A DNA stretch of 64,000 nucleotides from Tipula vernalis (Eukaryota; Arthropoda; Insecta; Diptera; Tipulidae), in assembly GCA_958295665.1 (NCBI GenBank), contig OY282558.1, positions 112,458,838-112,522,837 on the forward strand, given 5' to 3'. This document shows, one piece after another, positions 44,801 to 56,282 of this stretch. Positions within the stretch are counted from its first letter, which is position 1, and every line of letters begins with the position of its first letter. The notes below the pieces were generated by a model. That model saw nothing but the letters and a program-made list of their open reading frames with translations, was not told the DNA's origin and made no database searches. The position numbers were made by a program, and so were the translations under genes.

Positions 44801-45102
44801 GTTAAGTATTATCACTTGGTAAAGAAAACTATTTAATATATTTTTAATGTTCTTTATTAGAAGGTTCGTGTAAAACTGACTTATCATATATGGAAAAATG
44901 ATTTACATGGTATTTAGAAGTGCTACGTTAACAAATAATTAATTATAATTATAATTCTAAGAATTGTATATTAATGTATCAAATAAAATTATCATTAAAG
45001 AATTTAGCTTACGTTATAATAAATGATGGGAACAAAATAGTAATTTAATATAATTTAGTTTAAATGAAATTAAATACAGGATGTTGTTGCGATAACGTAA
45101 CT
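44800..45102 (-). repeat. Errantivirus 5' LTR
   Basis: 303 bp. On the minus strand it contains a TCAGTT initiator-like site (plus coordinates 44874-44879) with no obvious TATA box just before it, and an AATAAAG polyadenylation signal just after (44852-44858). The R region would therefore be short. This TATA-less Inr layout is usual in gypsy-group LTRs. It reads the same as the 3' LTR over its full length by eye. Confidence 0.93.
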
Positions 45103-45106
45103 CGCT

Positions 45107-45580
45107 TATTTTATTCCACTAACCGACCGTTAACATCAAATGAAATATACATAGGTCTTAAGTCAAAAAATAAAATATATTAATAATTGTACATATTAAC
45201 ATTATATTATTTTGGCATTAATTTATTTTAATTTTAATATTTTTTTTATCTATTTTCTGTGAAAATGATAGTTAACAAATGGCATCTATTGAAGAATTCG
45301 AATTTCTTAGGCCGAACCGTTTACGCCATATTTCTAGTTGGCCTACATATTTTGTATCAGGCCACACACTTACCTGACCTAATTTGGGTAACTAGCGTTT
45401 ACACCACGCGATCTATGCAGTTAAGGTCGAACATAGTCAATAAATAGTGCGGGACTGAATATGGTGGTGTAAACTACCTAACTGGTATAATAAAACCCTA
45501 TATACAATATTAAAAATTTAAAATAAAATGTAAACTCACCTTACTTCATCACTTTTGAACTATTTTGCCCCAATTTCCGT
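45107..45580. other. Non-coding flank right of the errantivirus
   Basis: After the CGCT duplication, host-side or older repeat DNA. The short ORF at 45259-45447 (+) has no family motif. The empty target would join ...AAATAGCGCT with TATTTTATTCC.... Confidence 0.5.
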
Positions 45581-45586
45581 TATAGT

Positions 45587-46058
45587 TGTTTGACTGAACC
45601 TCCTTCAGTTACAAATGCAAAAGGGCTTCCAATCAAAAAAGGATTTACTTGAATGCCTTTTTAGTTTTTTGATTGAACTTCTTTTTGAAAAGGCATTTCA
45701 GTCTAAAACTTTTTTGACTGAGTTGCCTTTTAATTTTTGACAGAAACTTCTTTATTTTTCTGACTGAAATGCTTTTGACTGGGACCCCGGAGCCAACATA
45801 TAGGTCTACGAAGTCATTTCAGTCAAAAAAAAAAAAAAAAACAAACAAATAAAAGGTCAATTCAAAAAACGTGTGACTATAACACCTTTCAAGAAGGTTG
45901 TGCAGTCCAAAAACACAAAGGGCATTTCAGTCTAACTGTTTTCTGACCGAAATACCTTTTTTTTTTGGACTGAAGTTCATTTTTAAAAGGAGTTTTAGTC
46001 ATAATATTTGTATGGGAAATTTTTGACTGAAATGTTTTTGACTGGAATTCCCGGAGCC
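45587..46058. repeat. Foldback-like repeat (CAGTCAAAAAA family), two tandem units
   Basis: Two units each end in CCGGAGCCAACA (45787-45798 and 46051-46062). On the minus strand the second reads GGCTCCGGGAATTCCAGTC, the start word of the repeat at 34205. The interior is again a series of TTTTGACTGAAAT and CAGTC hairpins. Opposite orientation to the 34.2-kb copy; the pair brackets the satellite element and the errantivirus. A poly-A run at 45824-45841 separates the units. Confidence 0.7.
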
Positions 46059-46062
46059 AACA

Positions 46063-49000
46063 CAAACTACTTATCTTTGTACAAAATTTCGACCAAAATT
46101 ATCAATATTTTGAAAATAGAAGGCAAGGACGGACACGACATTTTTCTAATCAATGTTTCAGGTTCATGGTAATCTAATTCGTCGAGAAATGTGAAAGTCT
46201 GGAACAGCATGTGGGAAAATAAAAAAATTTACTCATGCAATTTATTTTTGATAATGCAGATGTAAATGTGTGTATACTCGTACCTTGAACGGATTAGATA
46301 CATTTCATGTTCTAGGTGGCGAACATCAATCAGGACACAAGCAGTTTATATCTGAATTTATGATACGCCATGTCATATATGTGTTTGCACAATTGGATAT
46401 TTCATAAAAGGAGGCAGCTAGAGGAATTATCGGCAACAGTATAAGGAATCGGAACAGTGAAACATATGAGACGTGAACATGCTACAAATGTGTGCATACA
46501 AGCAAATAAATAAATTACTCCTATTGCAGCTAATGTTCAAGTAATTAAAATAAATAACGAGTCTTATTTTATCAAGTCGCTGCAGTCGTCAAAAGTCCAT
46601 ATTTTAAATATGAATTCTTTATTTAACGATGATACTCAACGGAATCCCTTTACAACATCTTCAAGTGAAAAATCAAGCATCGAATTCAGGAATAATATTC
46701 CAACAAATTCCAGAGATGGATGTCATTTGCTATTATGTTTTGAAGCATTATGCTATAAAGTCTGCAGCGGTAGTATTTCATGGTTATTTCAACTAAGCGG
46801 AGAACAGCAAAGGAAGGTAACAATAGTTAAAATTTCATCAAGCATCGAATTAGAAAATAATATGACGTGTACTAAAATCAGCGTCATTTGAGCAATTTCG
46901 CAGTTTGTGCTATGTTACCGTCCAGGAGATTTTTGCATTTATTTGAACACATAAAAATATTTTCTCTAACCCTAATTGTAGGCTTCGCTAAACACTTATA
47001 GAAGTAGGATAATTTCTAAAATGCTAATATCAACTAGTGCTAAAATCATGTAATATTTCACTTTGCCCAAACTTCCCGAACTACAATACGAACAGATAAA
47101 TTGTATTTATTATTTTTAGGGTTTTCTCGTACCCCAAGAAATTACTTGTGATGTCGCATATTTCGTATATTTATTTAGTTAACTGCAAACCTAAGGTATC
47201 TTTCATTTCGAACCTCCATTTCTGTATGTTATATATTCTGGACTTAAAGTTAATTTGCGAACTTTAAATATGAGCGTAACATATTTTAGAAACTCGATAC
47301 AAAGGGAAAAACAACAATATAAATAATATTTTTATAGTTTACGAATTTTCTACATTGTCTATATATTGTCTCCGCTATTGTTCACATTTCCCTGTAGAGA
47401 ATCACAAAACAGGCTTGGATGCAGAACACTGCTTGTTTCACCTATATGAAGTTAAAAGCTACGATCATAATACACATACAGTGCCCTTATTAGCAATTAT
47501 TAGTAGTAAAAACTTTCTTACAAACTAATTTATACATAGCGACAAAACATACATAGTTTTCCGTTACATTTTACCATCGTCAAGTATGATAATGTATACA
47601 TAATTGTCGAAGTTTATTGTGCATTGTGCTACAAATATACATATGTACCATATACTATATATACATAATGTATATCTAAACGGTAATAATTTCCATATAA
47701 CAATAAATAAATTAGCTCGTCGCTATTGAAGATAAATTTAGAGAATGCGGAGGAAATACAATTACGATTGCCTTATAAATACATATAGGAGACAGCCATT
47801 TCTTTAGAGACGATATTATATATTTTGTATACTGTAATTGTGATGAATAATTAATTTTTCCGAATGGGAAGAAAATAAATATTTCAAGTTTTCATAAAAA
47901 ATAAAAAATAAAAAAAATTATTTTCTCTGTTGTATATTGTAAGGCGGGCGGGGCCGGGCGGGCGTAAGGGTGTTTACAGAAATGAAATTAGAATATAATG
48001 TTTTTGTTGTATTAGAAATTATGGTTTGTATTCAGATTTCGCGATTTGATTATTTAACGATAAGATTGTTGTTTTTAAGTTAATTACGATTTGTTTTTTT
48101 TTTTTTTGTTTTGCGGAGTGAAAAACAAACTTTTATTTCTGGTTTTACGTTTATTAAAGGTTTGGCTGCAATTTAAAGGGGTGGATAAATATTTTGTATT
48201 ATGCTAAACAAACGAGAAATAGTTGAATTTGTCTCAAACCGTAAATCTAGGTATATGTAAATTAGTTCAGGTATACGAGTACAAACAAAGATAAATTTGA
48301 AAAATTTCGACATAATTATAAAATTTACATCATTAATCACTCGTAATACAGAGTCGTTGTCATATTTATACCATATTTAGTCAAGATTTGTATACTAATG
48401 TTGATGTTTTTGCACATGAAACTATTATGTAGGTGTTTCGTTCTATCCCTTTTGTGTTCAATAATAATAGTAATTTTGATATACGTTTGATGAATATAAT
48501 TAAAAGTTTATGTTTTTTGTCGAACCCCATACAAATGTTAAAATTCACATAAATCGTACACCAAATGCTAACAAAATAATATAAACTGGAAAGAAAATTG
48601 TTTTTCCGATTTTATGTTTTATTATTCAAATACTGAAGATAAAACTTATATTGCTTCTGCTCTATATACATATTTATAAATAGTTTTTACCTTCATTGTT
48701 ACGATATTTTGGCTACGGGGTGTAAAGAACAAAGTTTTTTTTTTAGAATCGACGAAGCAAAACCATTAAATACAGGTAGATTGTTTATTTTAACTATTTT
48801 ATTGATAAAACAATTAAAATGCATTGGCAAAGAATTTTCCCGCATTTCTCGGTTATACAATTCTTTTGTATATAGTATATGCGCTTTATACAAAAACGAT
48901 ATCGACAAAACAGTTCTCTAGATAGTTGTTTGGTTGACTTTGTGGCACTTATTTGGGCATGCATATCAAACAAAATTATGGTCTCACAGTAAGCTTCGAG

Positions 49001-52000
49001 CGTTATTTTTTTTGTTAATTTAACTTATAATCCCTATTCCCAACTAGATCATAAATTCAAAGCAGTTTCCGATTGACACAATATATAAAAAGTCTACGCG
49101 ACAAAAAATACTAAAATTTAATATTATCCAATTGACAAATTACAATACATTTGGGAATAAAGTATTTTTGTATTTTACATATATTATGTGCGTTGCTCAA
49201 ATGAAAAGCTAATTTTTTGAAGCTTTATTACAATATATATAAAGTTGAAGACCTCATAAATTTTAATATTAAATCAACACATCATTAATCAATACACTCC
49301 ATTTATTTCCGGGCCAACGTACTCCAGGCTAATTATATAAATTCAATAAAAATCGTATAAACACTTAATTATTCCATTCAATATATTTTCATAACCGATT
49401 CATAATGTTTTTTTTTTTTTTTTTTTGGCCTGCCCCATACCTTGACATCAACTCGACCTATTTACATATATAGCAAAAATATTAAAATAATAATTATTAA
49501 AAAAATCAATCTACCCAAATAAAGTAATTAATAATTAATAAGCTAAATAAATCACAAAAATAAAATTTGATTGGTCAGTGGATTACCGTTGAATTCATCA
49601 TAATCCTGCAGTTTCCATTACGATATGTTAATTAAATTTTAATTGATATTGAAATTAAATTAAGTAGTAGAACGTATACCTTTATATACGTAATACTTAT
49701 TCCCTAAAAGTGCTGTGGTAATAATGAAACTTGTTAACATAAAGGCATTTTTTTTAAAGTGCACAGGGTCAAGCATTCCGAAACAGTTTTTGTTATTTAG
49801 ATCAAAGAACGAAGAATTTATGAAAATAAAGACCTACACTTCTGAAATTATTGTAAATGTCCTTAGTGAAGCCGCAATTTTATGTTTAGCCTTTTCATAA
49901 TTTTCTAAAATTTGTAGAATATGAATAAATTTTTTCTTAATAACAAAATTTATTTGGAAGTTTAACCTAGCCGCTTTATACAAATAGAGGTTCACATTTG
50001 GTAAAGCCACTGAGATTATAGGAAATGACCTTAGTATAGCAGCAGTTTTGAGAAAGTTAATTCAGTTTTAAAATTTTCTAAAATATGTCGAACACAATCA
50101 ACCCTTTCTATCTTAGTAGCGAAATATTTTTCGACCACACGGGTTATCCGAAAACGAAGAAAATGAATTTAATAATACCCGTGATCTTTTATTTCTATTT
50201 CGTCTCTAACGCTGTAGTAGTAAGGTTTATTTTACTAACCGTAACAGCTTACAGCCAACAAATCACTTCTAATGCTTAATATATTGTTTATCCAAACGCC
50301 TAAACGAAACTTTCATGAATGCAAGTAAAAATATGGATGAAGCTTGCCTAACGCAGTATACGAAAGCAGTATGGAGCGGAAATTGAATGAAAAATGAAAA
50401 TACGGCAATCTGACAAATCAAACTAAAATGAACTTTTCAACTGAGCTTTATGTAAATTGTTAAAAAAATATAAAGACTCTGAACGTGTTGACTTCTGACC
50501 GATAAAAAAACCAATCAGAAGCGGCTAACTAACTAATTTTAGTAGAACGAACGCAATTTCCCTCAATTACAATTATAGGATTACTTAAGAAAATGTATGG
50601 CGTAAGGATGCTTATCGTCGTGATATTGATTGAAGATGATATAAGGAAAAAATAAACATTGAGAAAGTTATAAAATAATAGTCTGATATTAAATCGAGGA
50701 AAGTTAAATTTTGATGTAAAAACATCTTTAGCGGCAGGTAAAACAATTAATTGATTGATTAAGAGTTACGAACACATCCTGGTATAGAAATATAACAAAA
50801 CCGAATGAAAGTAAAGGTTTGTTAGTAACATGGTATTTATAGTTCTTTATATGGTATTCCGTAAGGTATGATTTTTAATAAAACAAAATTAACTAATTAA
50901 TTAGAATAATTTTTCCGATTTGTTCCAGCTAATTCAATCCCGGTAAGTTACAAAAAAACATCCTTAATTAGTTCAGAGTATCTTTTTGGAATAAAAACCA
51001 AAAACGGAAAAGCTGGAAAAATAAACAGAATTAAGAAATCATTTAGTGAAATACTGATTTCTGACAAAACTAATAAATACTTGTAAGGCACTTAGTGATT
51101 TTTAATATGGTCAATTTTACTAAATTATGAACTATAATGCACTAGGAAGAAGCATCAAAATCAAATAACTGAATTAATTTGCATTCGAGTCAGGTTAAAC
51201 ATTAAACAGGTTTATTCAGCTCTTTCATCTCGTTTCGCTGCTAAATTCCGCCAATCAATAAGATTATTATATATAGCAAAAAATTCAAACGATTTGCTGA
51301 CAAACCATTTAGCGAGAGTGACTTATGTTTAAATCTAAATGCTTTTCAGAGGAAATAGTTATACGTGAGAATTGAAGAAATTAAAGCTACATCAGATATC
51401 ATCTAAAACTGCAAACAGTGCTACGGTTATTGGGCAGTTATTGTAATATTAGCTACACATTTTACTTTATTCAGGAGATGAACGGCTAATAAAACCAATG
51501 GTTGAAGGTAATGTGCCAACGTAAGGTCCTCTAATAAATCTGTGTTTAGTATTTATGCAGCTCGACCATGTTACGAAAATAAGAAAAGTGCTGAAAAAAT
51601 AACCTGGAGATGCATGGAGAACAAAAAAAATGTTGTAGAACTAGAATCCACACAATTACAGTATAGGTGTAAAGCTATAAGTAAAACGAAAAAAAAAAAA
51701 TTGCGCGATTACAAGAGCAGGCTAGCTCAACGAACGGTTCTACGTATACGATCAACTTGCAAAATGATATGGGTATGTTCCAGCTCTTGTATTCACCAAT
51801 GAATTGACTATTCAAAGATGTCAGCAGAAAGAGCAATTAAGGTCAATTACACATATGGACCTAAGTAGTTTTTCCATTGAAATTAAAAAAAAAAAACATT
51901 TAAAGGTGAGGAATCTTATTAGTAACAATTATTTACGATACATGGTGTTAAAAAAAAATTATAGATACTCTTATTTTTGTGTTACTAGGCCTAATAAATC

Positions 52001-52430
52001 ATCAACAAAGCAAAAGGATTTAAAGCACTGATCTGGATTCTGATGTAGAAATTGCTATAAAAATGCGAATGTTTCCCATCGGTGGAGGTCATCATTTGCT
52101 TCTTTGGTTGGATGTCATCAGCCACTGTATGGTTGGCTTTTGAAAAACTGTAGTAAGAATAGTCTAAAAATGAGATGGGTCTATAGAAAAAATTATTGCC
52201 AGTGCAGATATGCCACCGCATAAAAAACAAGATCGGGACTGTGTCCGAAAAATATCAAGAGATTGAAGCTTAAGAGTTTTTGCAGGCATTGGTTTATGTG
52301 TCAATGAACAGGGGTTTCTAGAGGTTTGAAGGATATTAGTAGTTTGGGGTACTTTGTAATGAACAATATTACTCCTGTTTTAATTTTAGCAAAATCAATT
52401 GCATTGTACCAAAAATATCCTCGTTAAGTC
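46063..52430. other. Non-coding AT-rich region
   Basis: 6.4 kb with no supported gene. I note a GC-rich island GGCGGGCGGGGCCGGGCGGG at 47943-47962 in otherwise AT-rich DNA and many T or A runs (48098-48108, 49410-49426). ORFs at 46610-46891, 48699-48921 (overlapping on both strands), 49715-50279 and 51542-52031 have no recognisable family. The basic one at 51542-51802 has a WRC...YRC spacing that faintly recalls a FLYWCH finger, too weak to call. Confidence 0.5.
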
Positions 52431-52432
52431 TG

Positions 52433-53017
52433 TCGTATGATTCCTCGGATGCCTGTTGATAATGCAGGTTTGGCGAAACCTGTCAAACAGCAATTTTACG
52501 CCGTATCTCTTGCTGTGCAGAAAAACATGTATAGTGAGTTGAATCGGATGTTGTTCTTGGGGGTTATCGAGGAGTCATAGATCTCCTGGTGTTCACCGGT
52601 GACTTTAGTGTGTAAGGCCAATGGTAAAGTTCGTCTGTGCTTAGATGCTGGAGAGCTGAACAAGCTTCTTATCAACGGATTGTTGGGTCGTTTGGATCAA
52701 ACCCGATATATTTCGGCCATTGATTTAAAAGATGCCTTTTGGCAGATACCACTCGACCCACAGTCACGCGAAAAGACAGCGTTTACGGTATCTAGACGGC
52801 CCTTGTTTCAGTTCACGGTGATGCCTTTTGGGTTATGCATCGCGCCACAGACTCTTTGCACGATAAGGTATTTGTGTACCTCGATGACCTCTTGGTCACA
52901 TCCGCCACGCTACATGAACATTTTGCCTTGTTGAGAGAAGTTGCCCGTTTGTTAACATCTGCTGGTTTAACCATTAACCTCGAAAAGAGTAAATTTGTCT
53001 TCAAGGAAGTTAATTAG
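52433..53017 (+). pseudogene. Gypsy reverse transcriptase remnant
   Basis: The first part has an in-frame stop at about 52578 (after GVIEES). Then VTLVCKANGKVRLCLDAGEL, SAIDLKDAFWQIPLD and FTVMPFGLCIAPQTL follow to about 52860, where a frameshift or small deletion (near 52850) moves the sense into the frame of 52835-53017. There VFVYLDDLLVTS carries the active-site YLDD. A stop at 53015-53017 (TAG) interrupts the thumb. All catalytic blocks are present, but the gene is broken at three points. Confidence 0.85.
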
Positions 53018-54052
53018 CTCGGTTATATCGTCGGCGAAGGGTGCCTCCGCACAAACCCAGACAAGCGCAAAGCTATTCTGGAATATCCAATTCCAAAAAC
53101 AACCAAACAGATTAGGTGTTTTCTGGGAATGTGTGGGTGGTACCGCCGTTTTATACCTAATTTTGCTTCTCTAGCAGCTCTTCTTACTGACCTTACCGGA
53201 AAATCTCAGAAAATTATTTGGTCTTCGGCTGCTGATTCCTCGTTCAACGCTTTAAAAATCGCTTTATCTTCCGCTCCTGTGCTGGCCAACCCTGATTATA
53301 GCCAACCCTTCTACATACAGTGCGATGCCAGTACCGTCGGCGTAGGCAGTGTATGGTTTCAGTTGGATTCCGAGGGCGCTGAGCGGCCGATTGAGTTTAT
53401 TTCTCATAAACTCAATGCGGCGCAAAGGAGCTACACGGTCACCGAATTGGAATGCTATGCCGCGGTACTTAGTGTGCGAAAGTTGCGGCCTTATGTAGAA
53501 GGGTACTATTTCGACATCTACACTGATCAGAGGGATTTGTCGGGACGCTTAGCACGGTGGAGCCTAAAATTACAAGCTTTTGATTTTCAGATTGCATATC
53601 GAAAGGAATCGTTAAACATAGTTCCCGATGCTTTGTTTCGTGCTTTTTGTAATGAAACTCTTCCTTGTAGAGAGGTTTCTCAAAGTAAAAGTCATACAGG
53701 TCCACTTGATCCATCTTTTGGTCGTAAGTATGAATTGGCGTTGCCTCGTAAATCAGTAGATTCTCACATTGATCTCTCGTCTTTGTCATTTCGAGATCCC
53801 GAATATGATAATCAAATCGTCAGAGTGAAACAATTGGACACTAGTGAGCATAATTTTAAAGTGCAGGGTTATAAATTGCTAATATCTACGTCGTCTGGAA
53901 TCCATTACGTGGATTCCAATATTCCCATTTGGAGATTGGTTGTACCAAATTCCATGACTAGGAATCTCATCGAACAGACCCACATTCCTCCAACTTCAGC
54001 ACACTTGGGCGGCACTAAAACGCTCGAACGATTTCAGCAGCAATTTTACTAG
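53018..54052 (+). pseudogene. Gypsy RT connection, RNase H and integrase zinc domain
   Basis: Starts just after the stop at 53017, with an LGYIVGEGCLRTNPDK block and then FLGMCGWYRRFIPNFA. The RNase H part has FYIQCDASTVGVGSVWFQ, with ELECYAAVLSVRKLRPYVEG following. A gap of about ten residues lies at the TDQ-RDLSGRLARW position, where the usual catalytic DH...LxWL stretch is missing. So RNase H is probably inactive even though the frame is open. It continues to the integrase lead-in (HIPPTSAHLGGTKTLERFQQ) and ends at a TAG at 54050-54052. 307 codons from the ATG at 53129. Confidence 0.85.
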
Positions 54053-54292
54053 CCGCAAATGGCAAGTCAGGTAAAATCGTTTGTGGCTAGTTGTTCTAAG
54101 TGTAAAATGAATAAAGCTGTGAATTTCAGTACTCAACCAGCAATGGAGTCGGCCGTGGTGTCCTCTAGACCTTTCAAGAGATTGTTCGTTGATTTTCTTG
54201 GTCCGTATCCGCGCTCAAAGCGGGGAAACTCATGTATAGTTATTGTTCTAGGGCTCAAATTCACCAGATTGTTAATCGATAAAGCTCTTGTT
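54053..54292 (+). pseudogene. Gypsy integrase start, truncated
   Basis: Same frame after the stop. It has the C-x-x-C half of the zinc finger (SCSKCKMNKA) and the first catalytic Asp block (LFVDFLGPYPRSKRGNSC). It breaks off where the core should continue; the last 20 residues are not integrase-like. The element is therefore truncated at about 54250. Confidence 0.8.
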
Positions 54293-54833
54293 TAAAAGAA
54301 ATTCACCCTTATTTACTTTAATTATAAACCTAGACGATGAATCATGCAAGATTTTTAAACTACTTCGATCATGTTACTTGTTTACACATTTATTGAGTAA
54401 AAAATGAGCTAAACTTCACACTTTCGTCGCCAAATGAAATGCAGCGCCAAATTTTTAAAAGCAGATTTTTTTTTCAACCAAATGCGCATTTTTTTTTTAA
54501 ATTGTGTGATTTCCAAACTACCAAATTAGTACCAAATATGAATAAATTCGGGTCATCTAGTAAACATTTTTTGTAAATTCTAATATAATGCCACATTTTT
54601 TATTTTATTTTTTTTATTTTTTTTTTTTGTTATGTAGCGAAAAACATGAAATGAGCATTTTCCAAAGTAAGCGTATACACTGGATATATCTCACTGGATA
54701 TCAGTCAAAAAAATAAAATTTACTTGTTTCTTTATATTCCTATTAAAAAACGTAAAACCTACATAAACATTTCCAAAATTAATTCCAATATTATAAAATA
54801 GATGGCACTGATTAGCAAAGATGTACGTTTGTC
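54293..54833. other. Non-coding spacer
   Basis: AT-rich with a T-rich low-complexity run at 54596-54630. No feature recognised. Confidence 0.5.
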
Positions 54834-56278
54834 TGTTACGTTTTTGCCTTGTCACTCAAGGTTCGTATCACTGGATTGTGAATAATACAAAATCAATTTA
54901 ATTTTTCTCCTACGAATTTATTTATTTCACACAATTATTACAACACAGTTTATCGATAAAAATTCACAAAATCACTTTAAATAATTTTCACACAATTTTA
55001 CTGTTCACTTATAATTTTTATTTCGCACTACAACACTTTTTAAATCACTTTTTAATTACTTTTTAATCTTCACACTGTCGCTTTCCAAATACTACTTATT
55101 ACTCTTACAAGTTTACTATATCGCGTTCCAAATTCGAATAATCCAATTCGATCTTGTTCGCCGTTTTATATACACAAACCAAACTTCTCGAAAGTTCATG
55201 ACTTTTCCAGTTAGAATAGCGTAGAAACATTACGTAATAATTTTATCATGGAAAATTCCATTTTATGCTGTGTGCCTCAGAAGACTTTTCAAACTAAACT
55301 TTTGTAAAACCCAGTAGTTCATGCAATATTTCAATAGATGTCACTAGGTTAACAGTATTCAATTGTGCCTTTGCTTATACTCAACTAAACTTTTCAAATG
55401 TCATTCAAATTTTATAAACAACTCAAAATATTGTAAAATTATAAATTTTTTATTATTATGTTGTAATAATTATGCTGTAAACCAAATTTAACCTTGTGCA
55501 TTGTTAAGCACGAAGCATTATGGAAAATCCATTTGGACTAAAGAAAGCACGATGGTGGGCGATTTTTAAAATCATTGGAATTGAAAATTAAAAATTGCGA
55601 TAACCGCCTGTTGTGTAATGTACAATATTTGCATTATTAAGAGTTTTGAGTTGAAACCGTTTGACGTAGTCTTAGATGAATACTTCGATAATTTTAATAA
55701 TGATGCTGCAATGATGATGAAACAGCTTTAGGATTATTGACATACATTAGGGAATCTTCCCATAGAAATAAATGTAATGTAATAAAGCAATATGAATTCA
55801 GTCTTTTATTTAAAAGTAATTCTTAAAATAGTTCAGCCTTTTAAAATTCAATATATTTCACCATATCCCCAATTTTATTATTATGTATTTACATATATGA
55901 AATACAAATACATAATACATACATGTCGTCATTCATCTTCGCTTGAACTAGAAAGTTCCATCAAACTGGACATATACTTTATGTATAGTTTGGTGGCTTT
56001 TTTTAAAACTTCATAATTTTTTCTGTTTTTTATTTTGGTAATTTAATTTTTAATTTGGGCATACTACGTATTTTAAACTGTACGTCACACATATTGAAAA
56101 GTCGTTGAAAAGTAACCTCGTAAATTGACTTTTCACCTAGCGTCTATGAGGAAGTAGCGGAAGCTTCAAAATTTGAAAAGTTTAGTTTCAAAAGTCTTCT
56201 GAGGCACACAGCATTAGTACAGTAAACATTGAGCTATTATTTAACTTATTCTATTACACACTAGGTGTCATCGCCACA
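54834..56278 (-). repeat. Solo LTR, family A, copy 2, split by a MITE
   Basis: The two parts (54834-55265 and 56217-56278) together make about 494 bp of the same LTR as at 27456-27942, in the same orientation. It reads TGTG(G)CGATGACACC at its 5' side (right) and ends AAAAACGTAACA at 54834. It has the same TATA box (near 55161-55175). The right end directly abuts the ATAC duplication of copy 3. The outer 4-mers (TGTC left, ATAC right) do not match. Confidence 0.85.
55266..56213. mobile_element. MITE with 37-bp inverted repeats and TTA target duplication
   Basis: 948 bp. Both ends read TGCTGTGTGCCTCAGAAGAC inward, continuing TTTT(C/G)AAACTAAACTTTT with one mismatch in 37 bp. TTA is present at both sides (55263-55265 and 56214-56216) and only once in the uninterrupted LTR at 27.9 kb, so the insertion boundaries are certain. 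A 3-bp TWA duplication is the PIF/Harbinger signature, but the terminal bases are not the usual GGG/GAG of that group, so superfamily assignment is tentative. The ORF at 55792-56016 has no transposase features. Non-autonomous. Confidence 0.85.
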
Positions 56279-56282
56279 ATAC

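Larger units (their letters stand above)
37427..45102 (-). mobile_element. Complete errantivirus (Ty3/gypsy endogenous retrovirus with env)
   Basis: 7,676 bp on the minus strand. It has a 303-bp LTR at each end that I read as identical. Ends are AGTTA...TAACT, the usual errantivirus termini. It is flanked by a perfect 4-bp duplication CGCT (37423-37426 and 45103-45106). From the 5' side: LTR 44800-45102, primer site, leader with splice donor, gag, pol in the -1 frame, env, polypurine tract, LTR 37427-37729. The env gene, the LTR ends, the 4-bp duplication and a tRNA-Ser-type primer site together fit the 17.6/297/Tom group of insect errantiviruses. All three genes are open. It is the youngest element in the window and may be transcription- and transposition-competent. 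Confidence 0.95.
52433..54292 (+). mobile_element. Ty3/gypsy pol fragment (RT to integrase start)
   Basis: Plus-strand internal fragment without LTRs, gag or protease. It starts within the RT lead-in (KPVKQQFYAVSLAVQKNMY) and ends just inside the integrase core. Three or four frame breaks. Orientation is opposite to the solo LTR that begins at 54834 (that LTR transcribes leftward), so they are not one element. Base composition is richer in G and C than the neighbourhood, typical of coding DNA. Confidence 0.85.

Noticed and set aside
51542..52250. Possible FLYWCH-type zinc finger or Mutator-like element
   Set aside because: Only WRC and YRC spacings and a basic composition; no full C2H2 pattern, no transposase block, broken frames.
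54834..55265. LTR of the gypsy pol fragment at 52.4-54.3 kb
   Set aside because: TATA box and polyadenylation signal show this LTR reads leftward, while the pol fragment reads rightward.
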